Below are positions 48,262-58,230 of a stretch of 64,000 nucleotides of DNA, piece by piece. A program made the translations under genes and the position numbers. Location of the stretch: positions 310,001-374,000 of the forward strand of contig NZ_ATTQ01000002.1 in the NCBI RefSeq assembly GCF_000419765.1, given 5' to 3'. Source of the DNA: Rhizobium mongolense USDA 1844. Its GTDB lineage: Bacteria; Pseudomonadota; Alphaproteobacteria; Rhizobiales; Rhizobiaceae. Below the pieces are notes generated by a model, which was given only the letters and a program-made list of their open reading frames with translations, did not search any database and had not been told where the DNA came from. Each line of letters begins with the position of its first letter. Position 1 is the stretch's first letter.

Positions 48262-49161
48262 CTATATCTTGTTTGCGACGTCGGCGGACAGGGGAATGGA
48301 TGGCTGTGCTCCGGCCTTGAGGCAGGCAAGCGAGCCGGCGACGGCGGCCCGGCGCAGCGAAGCTTCGAAATCGAGGCCTTCATCCAGGCTTGCGGCAAAG
48401 TAGCCGCAGAATGTATCGCCTGCCCCGACGGTATCCACCGGCTCGATCTTCAGTCCTTTCGCTCGTGTAAGAACGCCATCGCGGATTGCGATCACGCCGT
48501 CGGCGCCGAGCGTCACGATCAACGTCTGTCCAGTCTCTCCGTGCAGCCTTCTCAACGCCGTTTCGCGATCAGCCGGGTTCATGTTGTCCTGGCCAGCAAG
48601 CCGCTCGAACTCCGTCTCGTTGGCAATGACGATATCGGCGAGACGTCCAAGCCGCGGGGCGTCCGCAATGAGCGGGGCGAGGTTGAGGACGGTCGTGACG
48701 CCCTTGACCTTGGCTGCGGCCAGCGCACGCTCGACTGCCGGGGCGGGCACCTCGAACTGCAGCATCAGGGTATCGCCCTTGCTCATGGCGCCGATCGCCG
48801 CATCGGCATCTTCGGCCGCGATGGTCCCGTTTGCGCCCGGCACGACGGCGATCATGTTCTCGCCGTCTCCACCAACAAGGATCAGCGCCGTACCGGTGGG
48901 TCCATCGACATGCTTGACGCCTGCAAGGCGGATGCCCGCCTGATCGAGCAGCATGAGCGCCGGTGCAGCGAATTCATCCCTGCCGACTGCGCCCACCATA
49001 TGGACCACGCAGCCGGCGCGTCGCGCTGCTAATGCCTGGTTGGCTCCCTTGCCGCCCGCCGCCGTTGCAAAACCGTTGCCGGCCACCGTTTCGCCGGGCT
49101 TTGGCAGGCGATCGGTCGTGGCGATGAGGTCCATGTTGATGGAGCCGAAAACTGTGATCAT
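48262..49161 (-). CDS. rbsK: Ribokinase (PfkB family)
   Basis: The start MITVFGSINMDLIATTDRLP at 49161 gives 299 residues. PfkB signatures: NGFATAAGGKGANQALAARR near the N-terminus and VDTVGAGDTFCGYFAASL near the C-terminus, with catalytic Asp. The substrate is likely ribose, judged from the RbsK-like N-terminus; no rbs transporter is adjacent. The nucleoside hydrolase in the window (4769-5713) could supply ribose, but they are not linked. Confidence 0.88.
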   Translation of the reverse strand: MITVFGSINMDLIATTDRLPKPGETVAGNGFATAAGGKGANQALAARRAGCVVHMVGAVGRDEFAAPALMLLDQAGIRLAGVKHVDGPTGTALILVGGDGENMIAVVPGANGTIAAEDADAAIGAMSKGDTLMLQFEVPAPAVERALAAAKVKGVTTVLNLAPLIADAPRLGRLADIVIANETEFERLAGQDNMNPADRETALRRLHGETGQTLIVTLGADGVIAIRDGVLTRAKGLKIEPVDTVGAGDTFCGYFAASLDEGLDFEASLRRAAVAGSLACLKAGAQPSIPLSADVANKI

Positions 49162-49211
49162 AAAGGGTGTCCTGTCATGCTTCTCATGGTGACGGACACT
49201 GCCCGATGGGC

Positions 49212-50435
49212 TCACTCTTCGTCAACCACCCTCAGTTTGAGAAGGCCGGTGCGGCTTTCGACCGACTTCGCCGGAGGTCCGCTTTCACGTTCCGCCTTGA
49301 GCGCTTCTGCGCCCTCGAATTCCAGCGCTTCGATTTTTGCGCCGCGTTTGGAGAGTTTGTCAGTGGACGTGATGATCTGATCAACATCCCGCTGTGCCTG
49401 GGAAAAATGAGTCTGCAGTTTGCGCACGCGCTCATCGAGCCGCCCGAGATCATCCATCAGGATCGCTACCTCGCCCTGGATGACGTGCGCCTGCGCCTGC
49501 ATGCGCTGATCCTTCAAAACGGCCTGGATGACCTGGATCGACAGCATCAGCAGCGAGGGCGAAACAATGACGACGCGGGAACGATGCGCCTTCTGGACGA
49601 TCGGCTCGAAGTTCTCATGAATTTCAGCGAAGATCGATTCCGAAGGAACGAAGAGAAAAGCCGTATCCTGCGTCTCACCCTGGATAAGATACTTCTCCGA
49701 TATATCGCGGACATGGATTTCCATATCGCGGCGGAATTGCTGCGAGGCAAGCTTGGTTGCGTCCGCCGTGCCCGCGTCGCGAATGGCATTCCAGGCTTCG
49801 AGAGGAAACTTGGCATCGATGACCAGCGGCGGCGCACCGTTCGGCATGCGCACGGTGCAGTCCGGCCGCGAGCCGTTTGAAAGCGTTTGCTGGAAAGCAT
49901 AGGCGCCCATCGGCAGACCGTCGGCGACGATGGTCTCCATACGAGACTGGCCGAATGCGCCGCGCGTTTGCTTGTTGGAGAGGATAGCCTGAAGCCCGAC
50001 GACATCCTTTGCCAGCGTCTGGATATTGTTCTGAGCTGCATCGATGACCGCGAGCCGCTCTTGCAGGCGCTGAAGGTTCTCGTGCGTCGATTTCGTCTGT
50101 TCGCTGATCGTCGTGCTGACACGCTGTGACATGCCGTCGAGGCGCTGACCGATAGCCTGGTTGAGTTCGGCCTGACGCGTTCCGAAGACCTCAGCCATGG
50201 TCGAAATGCGTCCCTGCATCTCGGCCTGAATCTTCAGCAGCTCGGCCATGCGGGCATCGGCTTCCGCGGCCCGGATCGCTGCCTCCTCATCCTGTTCGCG
50301 CCGCAGGCTGCTGTTCCCGACCAGCAGGAACACGAGCGCCACGACAACGACAGCGACAGCGCCACCGGCAAGGGCGAGGACGGCCGGGCTGAGCCCGGCG
50401 ATCGAAATTGTCAGCGATTCGGCAACATTGTTCAT
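49212..50435 (-). CDS. rmuC: DNA recombination protein RmuC
   Basis: 407 residues: an N-terminal membrane segment (about 15-38, AVLALAGGAVAVVVVALVFL), a long coiled coil, and the RmuC nuclease-like domain (VRMPNGAPPLVIDAKFPLEA, DTAFLFVPSESIFAEIHENF). RmuC limits inversions at repeats in E. coli; mechanism not settled. It ends 50 bases before rbsK. Confidence 0.93.
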   Translation of the reverse strand: MNNVAESLTISIAGLSPAVLALAGGAVAVVVVALVFLLVGNSSLRREQDEEAAIRAAEADARMAELLKIQAEMQGRISTMAEVFGTRQAELNQAIGQRLDGMSQRVSTTISEQTKSTHENLQRLQERLAVIDAAQNNIQTLAKDVVGLQAILSNKQTRGAFGQSRMETIVADGLPMGAYAFQQTLSNGSRPDCTVRMPNGAPPLVIDAKFPLEAWNAIRDAGTADATKLASQQFRRDMEIHVRDISEKYLIQGETQDTAFLFVPSESIFAEIHENFEPIVQKAHRSRVVIVSPSLLMLSIQVIQAVLKDQRMQAQAHVIQGEVAILMDDLGRLDERVRKLQTHFSQAQRDVDQIITSTDKLSKRGAKIEALEFEGAEALKAERESGPPAKSVESRTGLLKLRVVDEE

Positions 50436-50511
50436 TCGCGCACAATAACAAACCCGCCGGCGATGGCTAGATCAAAACGTGAACAGATCCACAGCGCAAT
50501 TTCGGGGGCAA

Positions 50512-50531
50512 GTGCCGCAGCACTGCGGCAC
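50512..50531. promoter_or_regulatory. 20-bp near-perfect palindrome between rmuC and icpA
   Basis: GTGCCGCAG-CA-CTGCGGCAC has perfect 9-bp arms around two bases. It lies in the 205-base divergent region and could be an operator; no T tract follows, so a terminator is unlikely. Confidence 0.45.
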
Positions 50532-50640
50532 GAAGCTCCTGAAGATCGCCGCCTGATTTTAACGGATACTCAACTATATTTTTGAATTGTCGGTTCTGAA
50601 GAGACCTCTATCGCACCATGCGCCAGGACAGAAATACAGT

Positions 50641-52137
50641 ATGACCACTCAGCAATCCGAAAACGCACTCAAGCAGCGCCTTGATTTCATCGAACTCGAC
50701 AGCGAGGCGAGAAAGACGATACGCGAACTGCGCCCGGTCATCGGTGAACTGATCGGCGGCGCGCTGGACAAGTTTTATGGCAAGATCGCCAGGACGCCCG
50801 CGGTGGCCGCCTTCTTTTCTGACAAAACGCATGTCGGCCAGGCCAAGAAACGCCAGGAGGATCACTGGGCGAACCTTGCCGGCGGCAATTTCGACGAGAG
50901 CTACGTGAACGGCGTCACCGCCGTCGGCAGGGCGCATGCCCGCATTGGCCTTGAACCGCGCTGGTATATCGGCGGTTATGCGATCGTCATGGCAGAACTC
51001 GTCAAAGGCATCATGGAAAAGCAGTGGCCGTCACGCTTCGGCCGCCAGCAGGGCAAGGCGCTTGCCGAAAAGCTCGCCTCGGTCATCAAGGCCAGTATGC
51101 TCGACATGGACTATTCAATTTCCGTCTATCTCGATGCGCTGGAAGAGAAGCGGCGCAAGCATGAAGAGGAGCGTGCCAAGGCAGAAGCCGATCAGGCGAT
51201 TGCGCTCGAGCATCTGCGCCGCGGATTGGAAGCTCTTTCCAAGGGCGATCTCGAAGCAACACTGCCGGCGGACCTGCCGGGCAATTTCCGGCACATGGCG
51301 GAGGACTATAACCGCGCCGCGGCGGCGCTACGCGCCTCATTCGCATCGGTGCGTAGCAGTTCCGGTGAAATTTTGAGCGGCACCGACGTGATTTCCAAGG
51401 CGACCAACGATCTGGCGATGCGCACGGCGCAACAGGCGGCCGGCATTGAGGAGAGTTCTGCTGCGCTCCAGCAGCTCTCTGTCAGCGTTGGCCAGACCGC
51501 AGCAAATGCCGAGAAAGCATCCGGTGCGGTGCGCGAGACGCAGGAGAAGGCGAAGAGTTCTGGTGAGCTCGTGACAAGCGCGGTGTCGGCCATGGCGGGT
51601 ATCGAGAAGTCGTCCGCCGAGATTGCCAAGATCATCGGCGTCATTGACGAAATCGCCTTCCAGACGAACCTTCTGGCCCTTAACGCCGGCGTCGAGGCCG
51701 CGCGTGCCGGCGAGGCGGGCAAGGGTTTCGCAGTTGTCGCCCAGGAAGTGCGCCAGCTCGCGCAGCGCACTGCCGACGCGGCCAAGGAGATCAAGAATCT
51801 GATCTCGGAAAGTTCCATACAGGTGAATGAGGGCGTCGGCATCGTCAGCAGCACCGGAGAGGCACTTAGCGATATGATCAGCCGTATCAACATCATCAAC
51901 CGCTTCGTCGCCGATATCGCAGCGGCAGCGCGTGATCAGGCGACAGGGGTAAACGAAGTCAGCATTGCGATCCGCAACATGGACACGATCACGCAGCAGA
52001 ACTCAAGCATGGTAGAACATACCTCGGCAGAGAGCCGTCACCTGCGCGCGGCGGTGGATAACCTCGTGGCGCTGCTGCAGCACTTCAATATCCGCTCGCA
52101 GGAGCATCAGGCGCCGGCATCCCGCCGTGCAGCCTGA
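50641..52137 (+). CDS. icpA: Cytosolic globin-coupled chemotaxis transducer (IcpA-like)
   Basis: From the ATG at 50641 the product is 498 residues with no membrane segment. The N-terminal 150-odd residues form a globin-type protoglobin domain; [18 protein letters not shown] contains the probable haem-proximal His (H99). A HAMP-like linker precedes the MCP signalling domain ([18 protein letters not shown]). There is no NWETF-type tail. Globin-coupled transducers sense oxygen or other gases. S. meliloti IcpA is of this type and lies near def and fmt, as here. Haem binding is inferred. Confidence 0.88.
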   Translation: MTTQQSENALKQRLDFIELDSEARKTIRELRPVIGELIGGALDKFYGKIARTPAVAAFFSDKTHVGQAKKRQEDHWANLAGGNFDESYVNGVTAVGRAHARIGLEPRWYIGGYAIVMAELVKGIMEKQWPSRFGRQQGKALAEKLASVIKASMLDMDYSISVYLDALEEKRRKHEEERAKAEADQAIALEHLRRGLEALSKGDLEATLPADLPGNFRHMAEDYNRAAAALRASFASVRSSSGEILSGTDVISKATNDLAMRTAQQAAGIEESSAALQQLSVSVGQTAANAEKASGAVRETQEKAKSSGELVTSAVSAMAGIEKSSAEIAKIIGVIDEIAFQTNLLALNAGVEAARAGEAGKGFAVVAQEVRQLAQRTADAAKEIKNLISESSIQVNEGVGIVSSTGEALSDMISRINIINRFVADIAAAARDQATGVNEVSIAIRNMDTITQQNSSMVEHTSAESRHLRAAVDNLVALLQHFNIRSQEHQAPASRRAA

Positions 52138-52223
52138 CCAAATTCCGCAGGGCTGCGCAAAAAAGCACTTTCCGGAGTTTCAGGATAATTCCCTAGCTGG
52201 AAAAGATAGGTTATGGGAACGCG

Positions 52224-52742
52224 ATGACCATCAAGCCACTTATCATTCTTCCAGATCCCGTCCTCCGCCAGGTTTCCAAACCGATCGAGCGGGTCGATGC
52301 CGATCTCAAGCGTCTTGCCGACGATATGCTGGAAACGATGTATGACGCACCGGGCATTGGCCTGGCCGCAATCCAGGTCGGCGTGCCGCGCCGGATACTG
52401 GTGATCGACGTTTCGCGGGAGGGCGAGGAAAAGCAGCCGCAGGTCTTTATCAATCCGAAGATCGTCAGATCTTCCGACGAGCGATCGGTCTACGAAGAGG
52501 GCTGCCTTTCCATTCCGGACTATTATGCCGAGGTTGAGCGTCCGGCGACCGTCAGCGTCGAATATCTCGACCGTGACGGCAAGGAGCAGACCGTTGAGGC
52601 CGACGGCCTCCTCGCCACTTGCCTTCAGCACGAGATCGACCATCTGAACGGCGTGCTCTTCATCGATTATATTTCGCGGCTGAAGCGGGAAATGGTGATC
52701 AAGAAGTTCACGAAGGCGGCGAAGTCGGCGAAGGCTCTCTGA
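52224..52742 (+). CDS. def: Peptide deformylase
   Basis: 172 residues with the three deformylase motifs: [25 protein letters not shown] and [12 protein letters not shown], whose Cys and two His bind the metal. It removes the formyl group from nascent proteins. In rhizobia it normally precedes fmt and truA directly; here a toxin-antitoxin remnant lies between def and fmt. Confidence 0.97.
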   Translation: MTIKPLIILPDPVLRQVSKPIERVDADLKRLADDMLETMYDAPGIGLAAIQVGVPRRILVIDVSREGEEKQPQVFINPKIVRSSDERSVYEEGCLSIPDYYAEVERPATVSVEYLDRDGKEQTVEADGLLATCLQHEIDHLNGVLFIDYISRLKREMVIKKFTKAAKSAKAL

Positions 52743-52775
52743 GTTGCGTTGAAGCTATGGACGCAAGCGCATGAT

Positions 52776-52790
52776 GATATCGCTGATATC
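52776..52790. promoter_or_regulatory. Repeated-palindrome operator candidate of the toxin-antitoxin pair
   Basis: GATATC-GCT-GATATC lies just before the AAAGGAGG ribosome-binding site of the antitoxin gene. Ribbon-helix-helix antitoxins usually bind such short palindromes to autorepress. Confidence 0.5.
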
Positions 52791-52806
52791 GTAAAGGAGG
52801 TGCCGT

Positions 52807-53097
52807 ATGGGCGATCTTCGGATGCGGGATATTTCCGATGCGATGAAGCGGAACATCTCTGTGCGTGCCGAGCAATGGGGTTGCAGTCTTTCCGACGAAG
52901 CCAAGCGCCTTGTACAAGAAGGCATGATCGCCGAAGAACCTGTTGCAAATGATGACGATCTAACGGCATGGGACAGTCTGCGTTCAATCCTCGGGCCGGA
53001 GAACGACGACGAGGCCGAGGCGTTCGCGAAAATCATGGATGAGATTGAAGCGGACCGAAAGCGTGATTTCGGCCGACCCATCGAGGATCTCGAGTGA
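52807..53097 (+). CDS. FitA/StbC-like ribbon-helix-helix antitoxin
   Basis: 96 residues with a strong AAAGGAGG site six bases before the ATG. The N-terminal MRDISDAMKRNISVRAEQWG, followed by SLSDEAKRLVQEG, is the Arc/MetJ-type DNA-binding fold of FitA/VapB antitoxins, and the acidic C-terminal half would wrap a PIN toxin. The stop overlaps the toxin start in a GTGA junction. The antitoxin looks intact while its toxin does not. Confidence 0.85.
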   Translation: MGDLRMRDISDAMKRNISVRAEQWGCSLSDEAKRLVQEGMIAEEPVANDDDLTAWDSLRSILGPENDDEAEAFAKIMDEIEADRKRDFGRPIEDLE

Positions 53098-53504
53098 TCG
53101 TCCTTGATACCAATATCATTTCGGAGGTAGCAAAGCCTGCTCCAAGCGAGCGCGTCAAAACATGGATGACAAGGCAGGTAAATCTGACCTTTACCTCTGC
53201 GAAATTGTCGCGATGGAGCAGTCCTACGCTGCCGAGCTTTTCTGGCTCCGAACGAAATCGAAGCGTTACATCGACAAATTCGCCAGCCTGCTTGGAGCTT
53301 ATCGGAACAAGATACTCGCCCTTGATCACCATGCCGCGATTGCAACGGGCCGTCTGCGGGCAAAGCGTGAGTGCAAAGGGCGGCCGATATCGATCCAGGA
53401 CGCTATGATCGCCACCATCTCACGGAGCGACGCTGGCGACACGCGACATAAAAGATTTCGAAGGGCTTGATCTCAGGCTCGTAAACCCGTTTGAAGACGG
53501 CTGA
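53094..53504 (+). pseudogene. VapC/FitB-type PIN-domain toxin, disrupted by two frameshifts
   Basis: A GTG at 53094 starts IVLDTNIISEVAKPAPSERV, the PIN N-terminus with the first catalytic Asp. Near 53176-53190 the frame changes: the sequence SDLYLCEIVAMEQSYAAE to GRPISIQDAMIATI continues in another frame. Near 53423-53430 it shifts back to the first frame for ATLATRDIKDFEGLDLRL and a stop at 53502-53504. All parts of a normal toxin are present in order, so this is a recently decayed gene, presumably inactive, with a few bases apparently missing at the second break. Confidence 0.85.
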
Positions 53505-53526
53505 TCCTAAAACCTGGCGAGAGAGA

Positions 53527-54462
53527 ATGTCGTTTCGCATCATTTTCATGGGAACGCCTGAGTTCTCGGTTCCGACCCTGCGCACACTGGTGGATGCGGG
53601 GCATCGGATTATTGCGGTCTATACGCAGCCGCCGCGGCCGGGCGGACGGCGCGGACTTGACCTGCAGAAGTCGCCGGTGCATCAGGCCGCCGAACTGCTC
53701 GGCCTGCCCGTCTTCACGCCGGTCAATTTCAAGGAGCCGGAAGAACGGGAGCGCTTCCGGGCGCTCAACGCGGATGTGGCGGTTGTCGTTGCCTATGGAC
53801 TGCTGCTGCCGGAGGCGATTTTGAACGGAACGCGCAATGGCTGCTACAATGGCCATGCCTCGCTGCTGCCGCGTTGGCGCGGCGCAGCACCCATCCAGAG
53901 AGCGATCATGGCAGGCGACGAAAAGACCGGCATGATGGTGATGAAGATGGACAAGGGGCTGGATACCGGCCCCGTCGCGTTGACCCGCGAGGTCGAGATC
54001 GGCCCGAACATGACGGCCGGCGAATTGCACGACCAACTGAAGCATGTCGGCGCCAAGTCGATCGGCGAAGCGATGGTAAAGCTCGAAATGGGCGACCTAC
54101 CGCTGACGCCGCAGCCGCAAGAGGGCGTCCTCTATGCCACGAAGATCGACAAGGGCGAGACGCGGATCGATTTCGGCAGGGATGCAAGGGACGTTCACAA
54201 TCATATCCGCGGACTTTCGCCGGTTCCCGGGGCCTGGGTCGAAGTCGAGATTGGCGGCAATCCGGAGCGGGTGAAGGTGCTGGGTTCGGAACTTGCGGAC
54301 GGGCACGGACCTGCCGGCGAAGTGCTGACGGATGAGCTGGTTATCGCCTGCGCATCCGGAGCGGTTCGGCTGACCAGATTGCAGAAGGCCGGCGGCAAGC
54401 CGCTTGCGGCGGCGGATTTCCTGCGCGGCACGCCGCTTGCGCGCGGCACGAGGCTTGCCTGA
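53527..54462 (+). CDS. fmt: Methionyl-tRNA formyltransferase
   Basis: The start [18 protein letters not shown] at 53527 gives 311 residues. The enzyme formylates Met-tRNA-fMet; visible are the N-terminal formyl-transfer domain with [19 protein letters not shown] and DTGPVAL and the C-terminal oligonucleotide-binding domain. It begins 22 bases behind the toxin pseudogene and overlaps truA by one base. Confidence 0.96.
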   Translation: MSFRIIFMGTPEFSVPTLRTLVDAGHRIIAVYTQPPRPGGRRGLDLQKSPVHQAAELLGLPVFTPVNFKEPEERERFRALNADVAVVVAYGLLLPEAILNGTRNGCYNGHASLLPRWRGAAPIQRAIMAGDEKTGMMVMKMDKGLDTGPVALTREVEIGPNMTAGELHDQLKHVGAKSIGEAMVKLEMGDLPLTPQPQEGVLYATKIDKGETRIDFGRDARDVHNHIRGLSPVPGAWVEVEIGGNPERVKVLGSELADGHGPAGEVLTDELVIACASGAVRLTRLQKAGGKPLAAADFLRGTPLARGTRLA

Positions 54463-55265
54463 TGCCGCGCTACCGGATGTCAGTCGAATATGACGGCGGA
54501 CCCTATGTCGGCTGGCAGCGACAGGAAAACGGCCCCTCCGTGCAGGGGGCGATCGAAGCTGCGATCCTGTCGTTAAGCGGCGAGACCGTGTCGATCCGTG
54601 GCGCCGGGCGTACCGATTCCGGCGTGCATGCGATGGGTCAAGTGATCCATGCCGATCTTTTAAAGGAATGGTCGGCGTTCAAGTTGCAGAACGCGCTGAA
54701 TGCGCATCTGAAGCTGGCGGGCGAGCGCGTGTCCATTTTGGAGGTGCAGGTGGTTGGCGAGTTCTTCGATGCCCGCTTTTCCGCCGAGCGGCGGCACTAT
54801 CTCTACCGCATCATCAACCGCCGGGCGCCGCTGGCGCTCGAGGCGGGCAAGGCCTGGTGGGTGCCGAAGGTGCTCGATCATGAGGTGATGCACCAGGCCG
54901 CCCAGATCCTCGTCGGCAGGCATGACTTTTCCACCTTCCGTTCCGCGCATTGCCAGGCAAACAGCCCGGTCCGCACACTCGACCGGCTCGACGTGACGCG
55001 GAACGGCGAGCTCATCGAAATCCGCGCAACGGCACAGAGTTTCCTGCACAATCAGATCCGCTCCTTTGCCGGAACGCTGAAGCTTGCCGGAGAAGGAAAA
55101 TGGACGCCGGAGGATGTGCGTGCCGCCCTCGAGGCGCGTGACCGCAAGGCCTGCGGTCCGGTTGCTCCGCCCGAAGGACTTTATTTCATGCAGGTCGATT
55201 ATCCGGCGGTGATCACCGATCGGCGCAAGCGGACGCAAGAAAATGGCGATGACGATCTGTCGTGA
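54462..55265 (+). CDS. truA: tRNA pseudouridine38-40 synthase TruA
   Basis: 267 residues with the catalytic aspartate motif [17 protein letters not shown], the [14 protein letters not shown]-terminus and a [14 protein letters not shown]-terminal motif. It modifies positions 38-40 of the anticodon arm. The TGATG junction couples it to fmt. Confidence 0.96.
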   Translation: MPRYRMSVEYDGGPYVGWQRQENGPSVQGAIEAAILSLSGETVSIRGAGRTDSGVHAMGQVIHADLLKEWSAFKLQNALNAHLKLAGERVSILEVQVVGEFFDARFSAERRHYLYRIINRRAPLALEAGKAWWVPKVLDHEVMHQAAQILVGRHDFSTFRSAHCQANSPVRTLDRLDVTRNGELIEIRATAQSFLHNQIRSFAGTLKLAGEGKWTPEDVRAALEARDRKACGPVAPPEGLYFMQVDYPAVITDRRKRTQENGDDDLS

Positions 55266-55289
55266 CCCGGCTCATACCAGAGCGTTGAT

Positions 55290-55886
55290 CTAAACCGGAT
55301 AAATGCCGAGGAAGCGCTGAAGATATTCGGCGAGGATCATGGTCGGCACCAGCAGCGCCAGCGTCAGCGCCCCGACCATCAGCCCGTGGCCGTGAAAGAT
55401 CATCCGCAAAATCCTTGCAAGCATGAAGACCTGCGCCATCATGAAGACCAGAAGCAGGATCGACACGAGGCTTATGGCGCCGGGAATGAAGAAGACCAGC
55501 GCCAGCAGCAGGCCGTTGATGTAGGAAAGCGGCACACCGAGCCAGTTGATGCTGACGACCACGGCGGCAAAGCGATCGCCCATGCGGAAGGCAAACAGCA
55601 ACAGTCCGGCAAGCACCAGCGGCACGAACCAATTGGCGATTTCGACCAGGCCCAAACGGAAATAGAAGGGAAGGCCGACTTCGACATGCGGCGGCATCGA
55701 CTGCAGGAAGGCCTGACGCCACCAGAGCCACGAAATGCCCATCGGCGGCAGGCACCAGGCCATCGCCCAGAAGGAGCGGTTGACGCCGCGGTCCGACATA
55801 TCGAGAAACCGGAAGCCCCGCGTGTCCATACGGATCAGCAGCCACAAACCCGACAGATAGTATTGAACCTCCCTAAGCCCCGGCAT
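55290..55886 (-). CDS. Multi-spanning membrane protein of unknown function
   Basis: 198 residues with five or so hydrophobic segments (for example [55 protein letters not shown]). I recognise no motif, but the segmentation resembles YIP1-like membrane proteins. It overlaps the end of dapE by 14 bases, so it is probably translated from the same transcript. Confidence 0.75.
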   Translation of the reverse strand: MPGLREVQYYLSGLWLLIRMDTRGFRFLDMSDRGVNRSFWAMAWCLPPMGISWLWWRQAFLQSMPPHVEVGLPFYFRLGLVEIANWFVPLVLAGLLLFAFRMGDRFAAVVVSINWLGVPLSYINGLLLALVFFIPGAISLVSILLLVFMMAQVFMLARILRMIFHGHGLMVGALTLALLVPTMILAEYLQRFLGIYPV

Positions 55887-57066
55887 TTGCGAACCATCGC
55901 TCGATGAAGGTTTCGTAGATCTGGGTCAGCGTCTCGAGATCGGAAACAGCAACGCGTTCGTCGACCATGTGCATGGTCTGTCCGACCAGCCCGAATTCGA
56001 CGACCGGGCAATAGTCCTTGATGAAACGCGCATCCGACGTGCCGCCGGTGGTCGAAAGCTTCGGGGCCTTGCCGGCAATGCTCTCGACGGCAGAGGAAAG
56101 TGATGCAATCAGTGCGTTGTTGCGAGTGAGGAAGACATGGCTCGGACGATCGGCCCAGGCAATGTCATATCTTACCGCCTCGCGGCCAGGGCGCAGGGCG
56201 CCATTCTTGGCGGCCGCTTCAAGACGGCGGATGATTTCCGCCTGCAGCGTGTCGGCCGTCCAGGTGTCGTTGAAGCGGATGTTGAAGCTTGCCGCTGCCT
56301 TCGCCGGAATGACGTTGGTGGCCGGATTGCCGACATCGATGGTCGTCACCTCGAGGTTCGACGGCTGGAAGTTTTCGGTTCCGTTGTCGAATGGGGGATC
56401 CATCAGCGCGCTCGTGAGCTGCAGCATGCCGCGCACCGGATTATCCGCGAGATGCGGATAGGCGGCGTGACCCTGAACGCCGTGGACAGTGATCCTGCCG
56501 GAGAGCGAACCGCGGCGGCCGATCTTGATCATGTCGCCGAGCGTATCTGGATTGGTCGGCTCGCCGACGAGGCAGGCATCCCAGCGCTCGCCCCGTTCTG
56601 CCGCCCATTGCAGGAGCTTGATCGTGCCGTTGATGGCGGGGCCTTCCTCGTCGCCGGTGATCAGCAAGGAAATCGAGCCCTTCGGATTGCCGTGTTTTTC
56701 GACGTACCGGGAAACGGCTGCCACGAAGCATGCGATCCCGCCCTTCATGTCGACTGCACCACGACCGAAGAGTTCGCCGCCCGAAATTTCGGCGGCGAAG
56801 GGGGGATGCGTCCAGGCGGCTTCGTCGCCAACCGGCACGACGTCCGTGTGTCCCGCAAACATCAGGTGCGGGCCATCACTGCCCAGGCGGGCGTAGAGGT
56901 TTTCGATGTCGGGCGTGCCGGCTTCCGTCGCCTTCACCTTGTCCACCTTAAAGCCCAGCGGCGAAAGCATGGCGTCGAGCGCAGAAAGTGCGCCGCCTTC
57001 GGCAGGCGTCACGGAGGGGCAGCGGATGAGCGTCTGGAGATTGGCGACGGGATCGGTGGCGGTCAT
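55873..57066 (-). CDS. dapE: Succinyl-diaminopimelate desuccinylase
   Basis: The start [21 protein letters not shown] at 57066 gives 397 residues. M20 metal-ligand motifs are [21 protein letters not shown] and [10 protein letters not shown], with a late His in [10 protein letters not shown]. It produces LL-diaminopimelate for lysine and peptidoglycan. It follows dapD on the same strand. Confidence 0.95.
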   Translation of the reverse strand: MTATDPVANLQTLIRCPSVTPAEGGALSALDAMLSPLGFKVDKVKATEAGTPDIENLYARLGSDGPHLMFAGHTDVVPVGDEAAWTHPPFAAEISGGELFGRGAVDMKGGIACFVAAVSRYVEKHGNPKGSISLLITGDEEGPAINGTIKLLQWAAERGERWDACLVGEPTNPDTLGDMIKIGRRGSLSGRITVHGVQGHAAYPHLADNPVRGMLQLTSALMDPPFDNGTENFQPSNLEVTTIDVGNPATNVIPAKAAASFNIRFNDTWTADTLQAEIIRRLEAAAKNGALRPGREAVRYDIAWADRPSHVFLTRNNALIASLSSAVESIAGKAPKLSTTGGTSDARFIKDYCPVVEFGLVGQTMHMVDERVAVSDLETLTQIYETFIERWFANAGA

Positions 57067-57177
57067 GAGGGTCGAATTATCCGGCGGGAATGGCAAAGAC
57101 ATGGCAAGGCGGCCAACCGCCTCGCTGAAAAGAACGCCGTTTGTTTACCGGATCGGAATCCGGCTGTCACTCAAAGC

Positions 57178-58038
57178 TTAGTCGCGCAGCAATTCATTGA
57201 TGCCGGTCTTCGAGCGGGTCTGCTCGTCGACGCGTTTGACAATGACGGCGCAATAGAGATGCGGTGCCGGTTGGCCGTTTGCCATGGTCTTGTTGCCGCT
57301 CGACATCGAACCCGCAACGACAACGGAGTAGGGCGGTACTTCGCCATACATGACTTCGCCGGTGGCGCGATCGACGATCTTGGTTGACTTGCCGATATAG
57401 ACGCCCATGCCGAGAACTGAGCCCTCGCGGATGATGCAGCCTTCGACGACTTCCGAGCGGGCGCCGATGAAGCAGTTGTCTTCGATGATCGTCGGGCCGG
57501 CCTGCATCGGTTCCAGCACGCCGCCGATGCCGACGCCGCCGGAAAGATGCACATGCTTGCCGATCTGGGCGCAGGAGCCGACCGTCGCCCAAGTGTCGAC
57601 CATCGTGCCTTCACCGACATGGGCCCCGAGATTGACGAAGGAAGGCATCAGCACGACGTTCCTGGCGATATAGGCAGAGCGGCGGACGACGCAGTTCGGA
57701 ACGGCCCGGAAGCCCGCGGCGCGATACTGGTTCTCGCCCCAGCCTTCGAACTTGGAAGGCACCTTGTCCCACCAGGTGGAATTGCCGGAGCCGCCCTTGA
57801 CAACTTCCATGTCGTTCAGGCGGAAGGAAAGCAGTACGGCTTTCTTGAGCCACTGATTGACCGTCCAGACGCCATCGGCGCCGCGTTCGGCGACGCGAGC
57901 CTTGCCACCGTCGAGAAGCTCGAGCGCTGCTTCCACGGCTTCGCGAACTTCGCCTTTCGTCGACGCGTTCACGTTGTCGCGGTTGTCGAAGGCAGCTTCG
58001 ATGGTCTTTTCGAGGGATGCGAGGTCGGTGGCGCTCAT
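57178..58038 (-). CDS. dapD: Tetrahydrodipicolinate N-succinyltransferase
   Basis: 286 residues. The N-terminal helical region ([17 protein letters not shown]) precedes the left-handed beta helix with hexapeptide repeats ([40 protein letters not shown]). DapD uses succinyl-CoA. Its start faces the LOG gene across a region with three inverted repeats. Downstream comes dapE after about 110 bases. Confidence 0.96.
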   Translation of the reverse strand: MSATDLASLEKTIEAAFDNRDNVNASTKGEVREAVEAALELLDGGKARVAERGADGVWTVNQWLKKAVLLSFRLNDMEVVKGGSGNSTWWDKVPSKFEGWGENQYRAAGFRAVPNCVVRRSAYIARNVVLMPSFVNLGAHVGEGTMVDTWATVGSCAQIGKHVHLSGGVGIGGVLEPMQAGPTIIEDNCFIGARSEVVEGCIIREGSVLGMGVYIGKSTKIVDRATGEVMYGEVPPYSVVVAGSMSSGNKTMANGQPAPHLYCAVIVKRVDEQTRSKTGINELLRD

Positions 58039-58105
58039 GAGAATTCCTTAAACTTCGAGCTTTATCCTGAAGACTAGGAAGTCTCCGGGAATTGTGATCG
58101 GCGGG

Positions 58106-58126
58106 ATGCGATCTGCTCTATCGCAT
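58106..58126. other. Inverted repeat between dapD and the LOG-family gene
   Basis: ATGCGAT (58106-58112) and ATCGCAT (58120-58126) are perfect arms around CTGCTCT, in the divergent upstream region. Operator candidate. Confidence 0.4.
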
Positions 58127-58192
58127 GAGCGGCTAAAATGGAATGATTTTTCGAACGAGATCGTTTCTGTATTCAAGGCGTTATAGACATAC

Positions 58193-58209
58193 CCGGCAAG
58201 TGTTGCCGG
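58193..58209. other. Hairpin upstream of the LOG-family gene
   Basis: CCGGCAA-GTG-TTGCCGG has perfect 7-bp arms and is followed by CATTTTG. It ends 21 bases before the start codon, so it could influence translation or act as an operator or weak terminator. Confidence 0.4.
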
Positions 58210-58230
58210 CATTTTGAAGGGCATTCTGAA

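Noticed and set aside
46230-51740. Similar stretches in the two chemoreceptor genes as a possible duplicated DNA repeat
   Set aside because: The similarity is the conserved signalling hairpin of all such receptors; flanking regions differ completely, so it is homology, not a repeat element.
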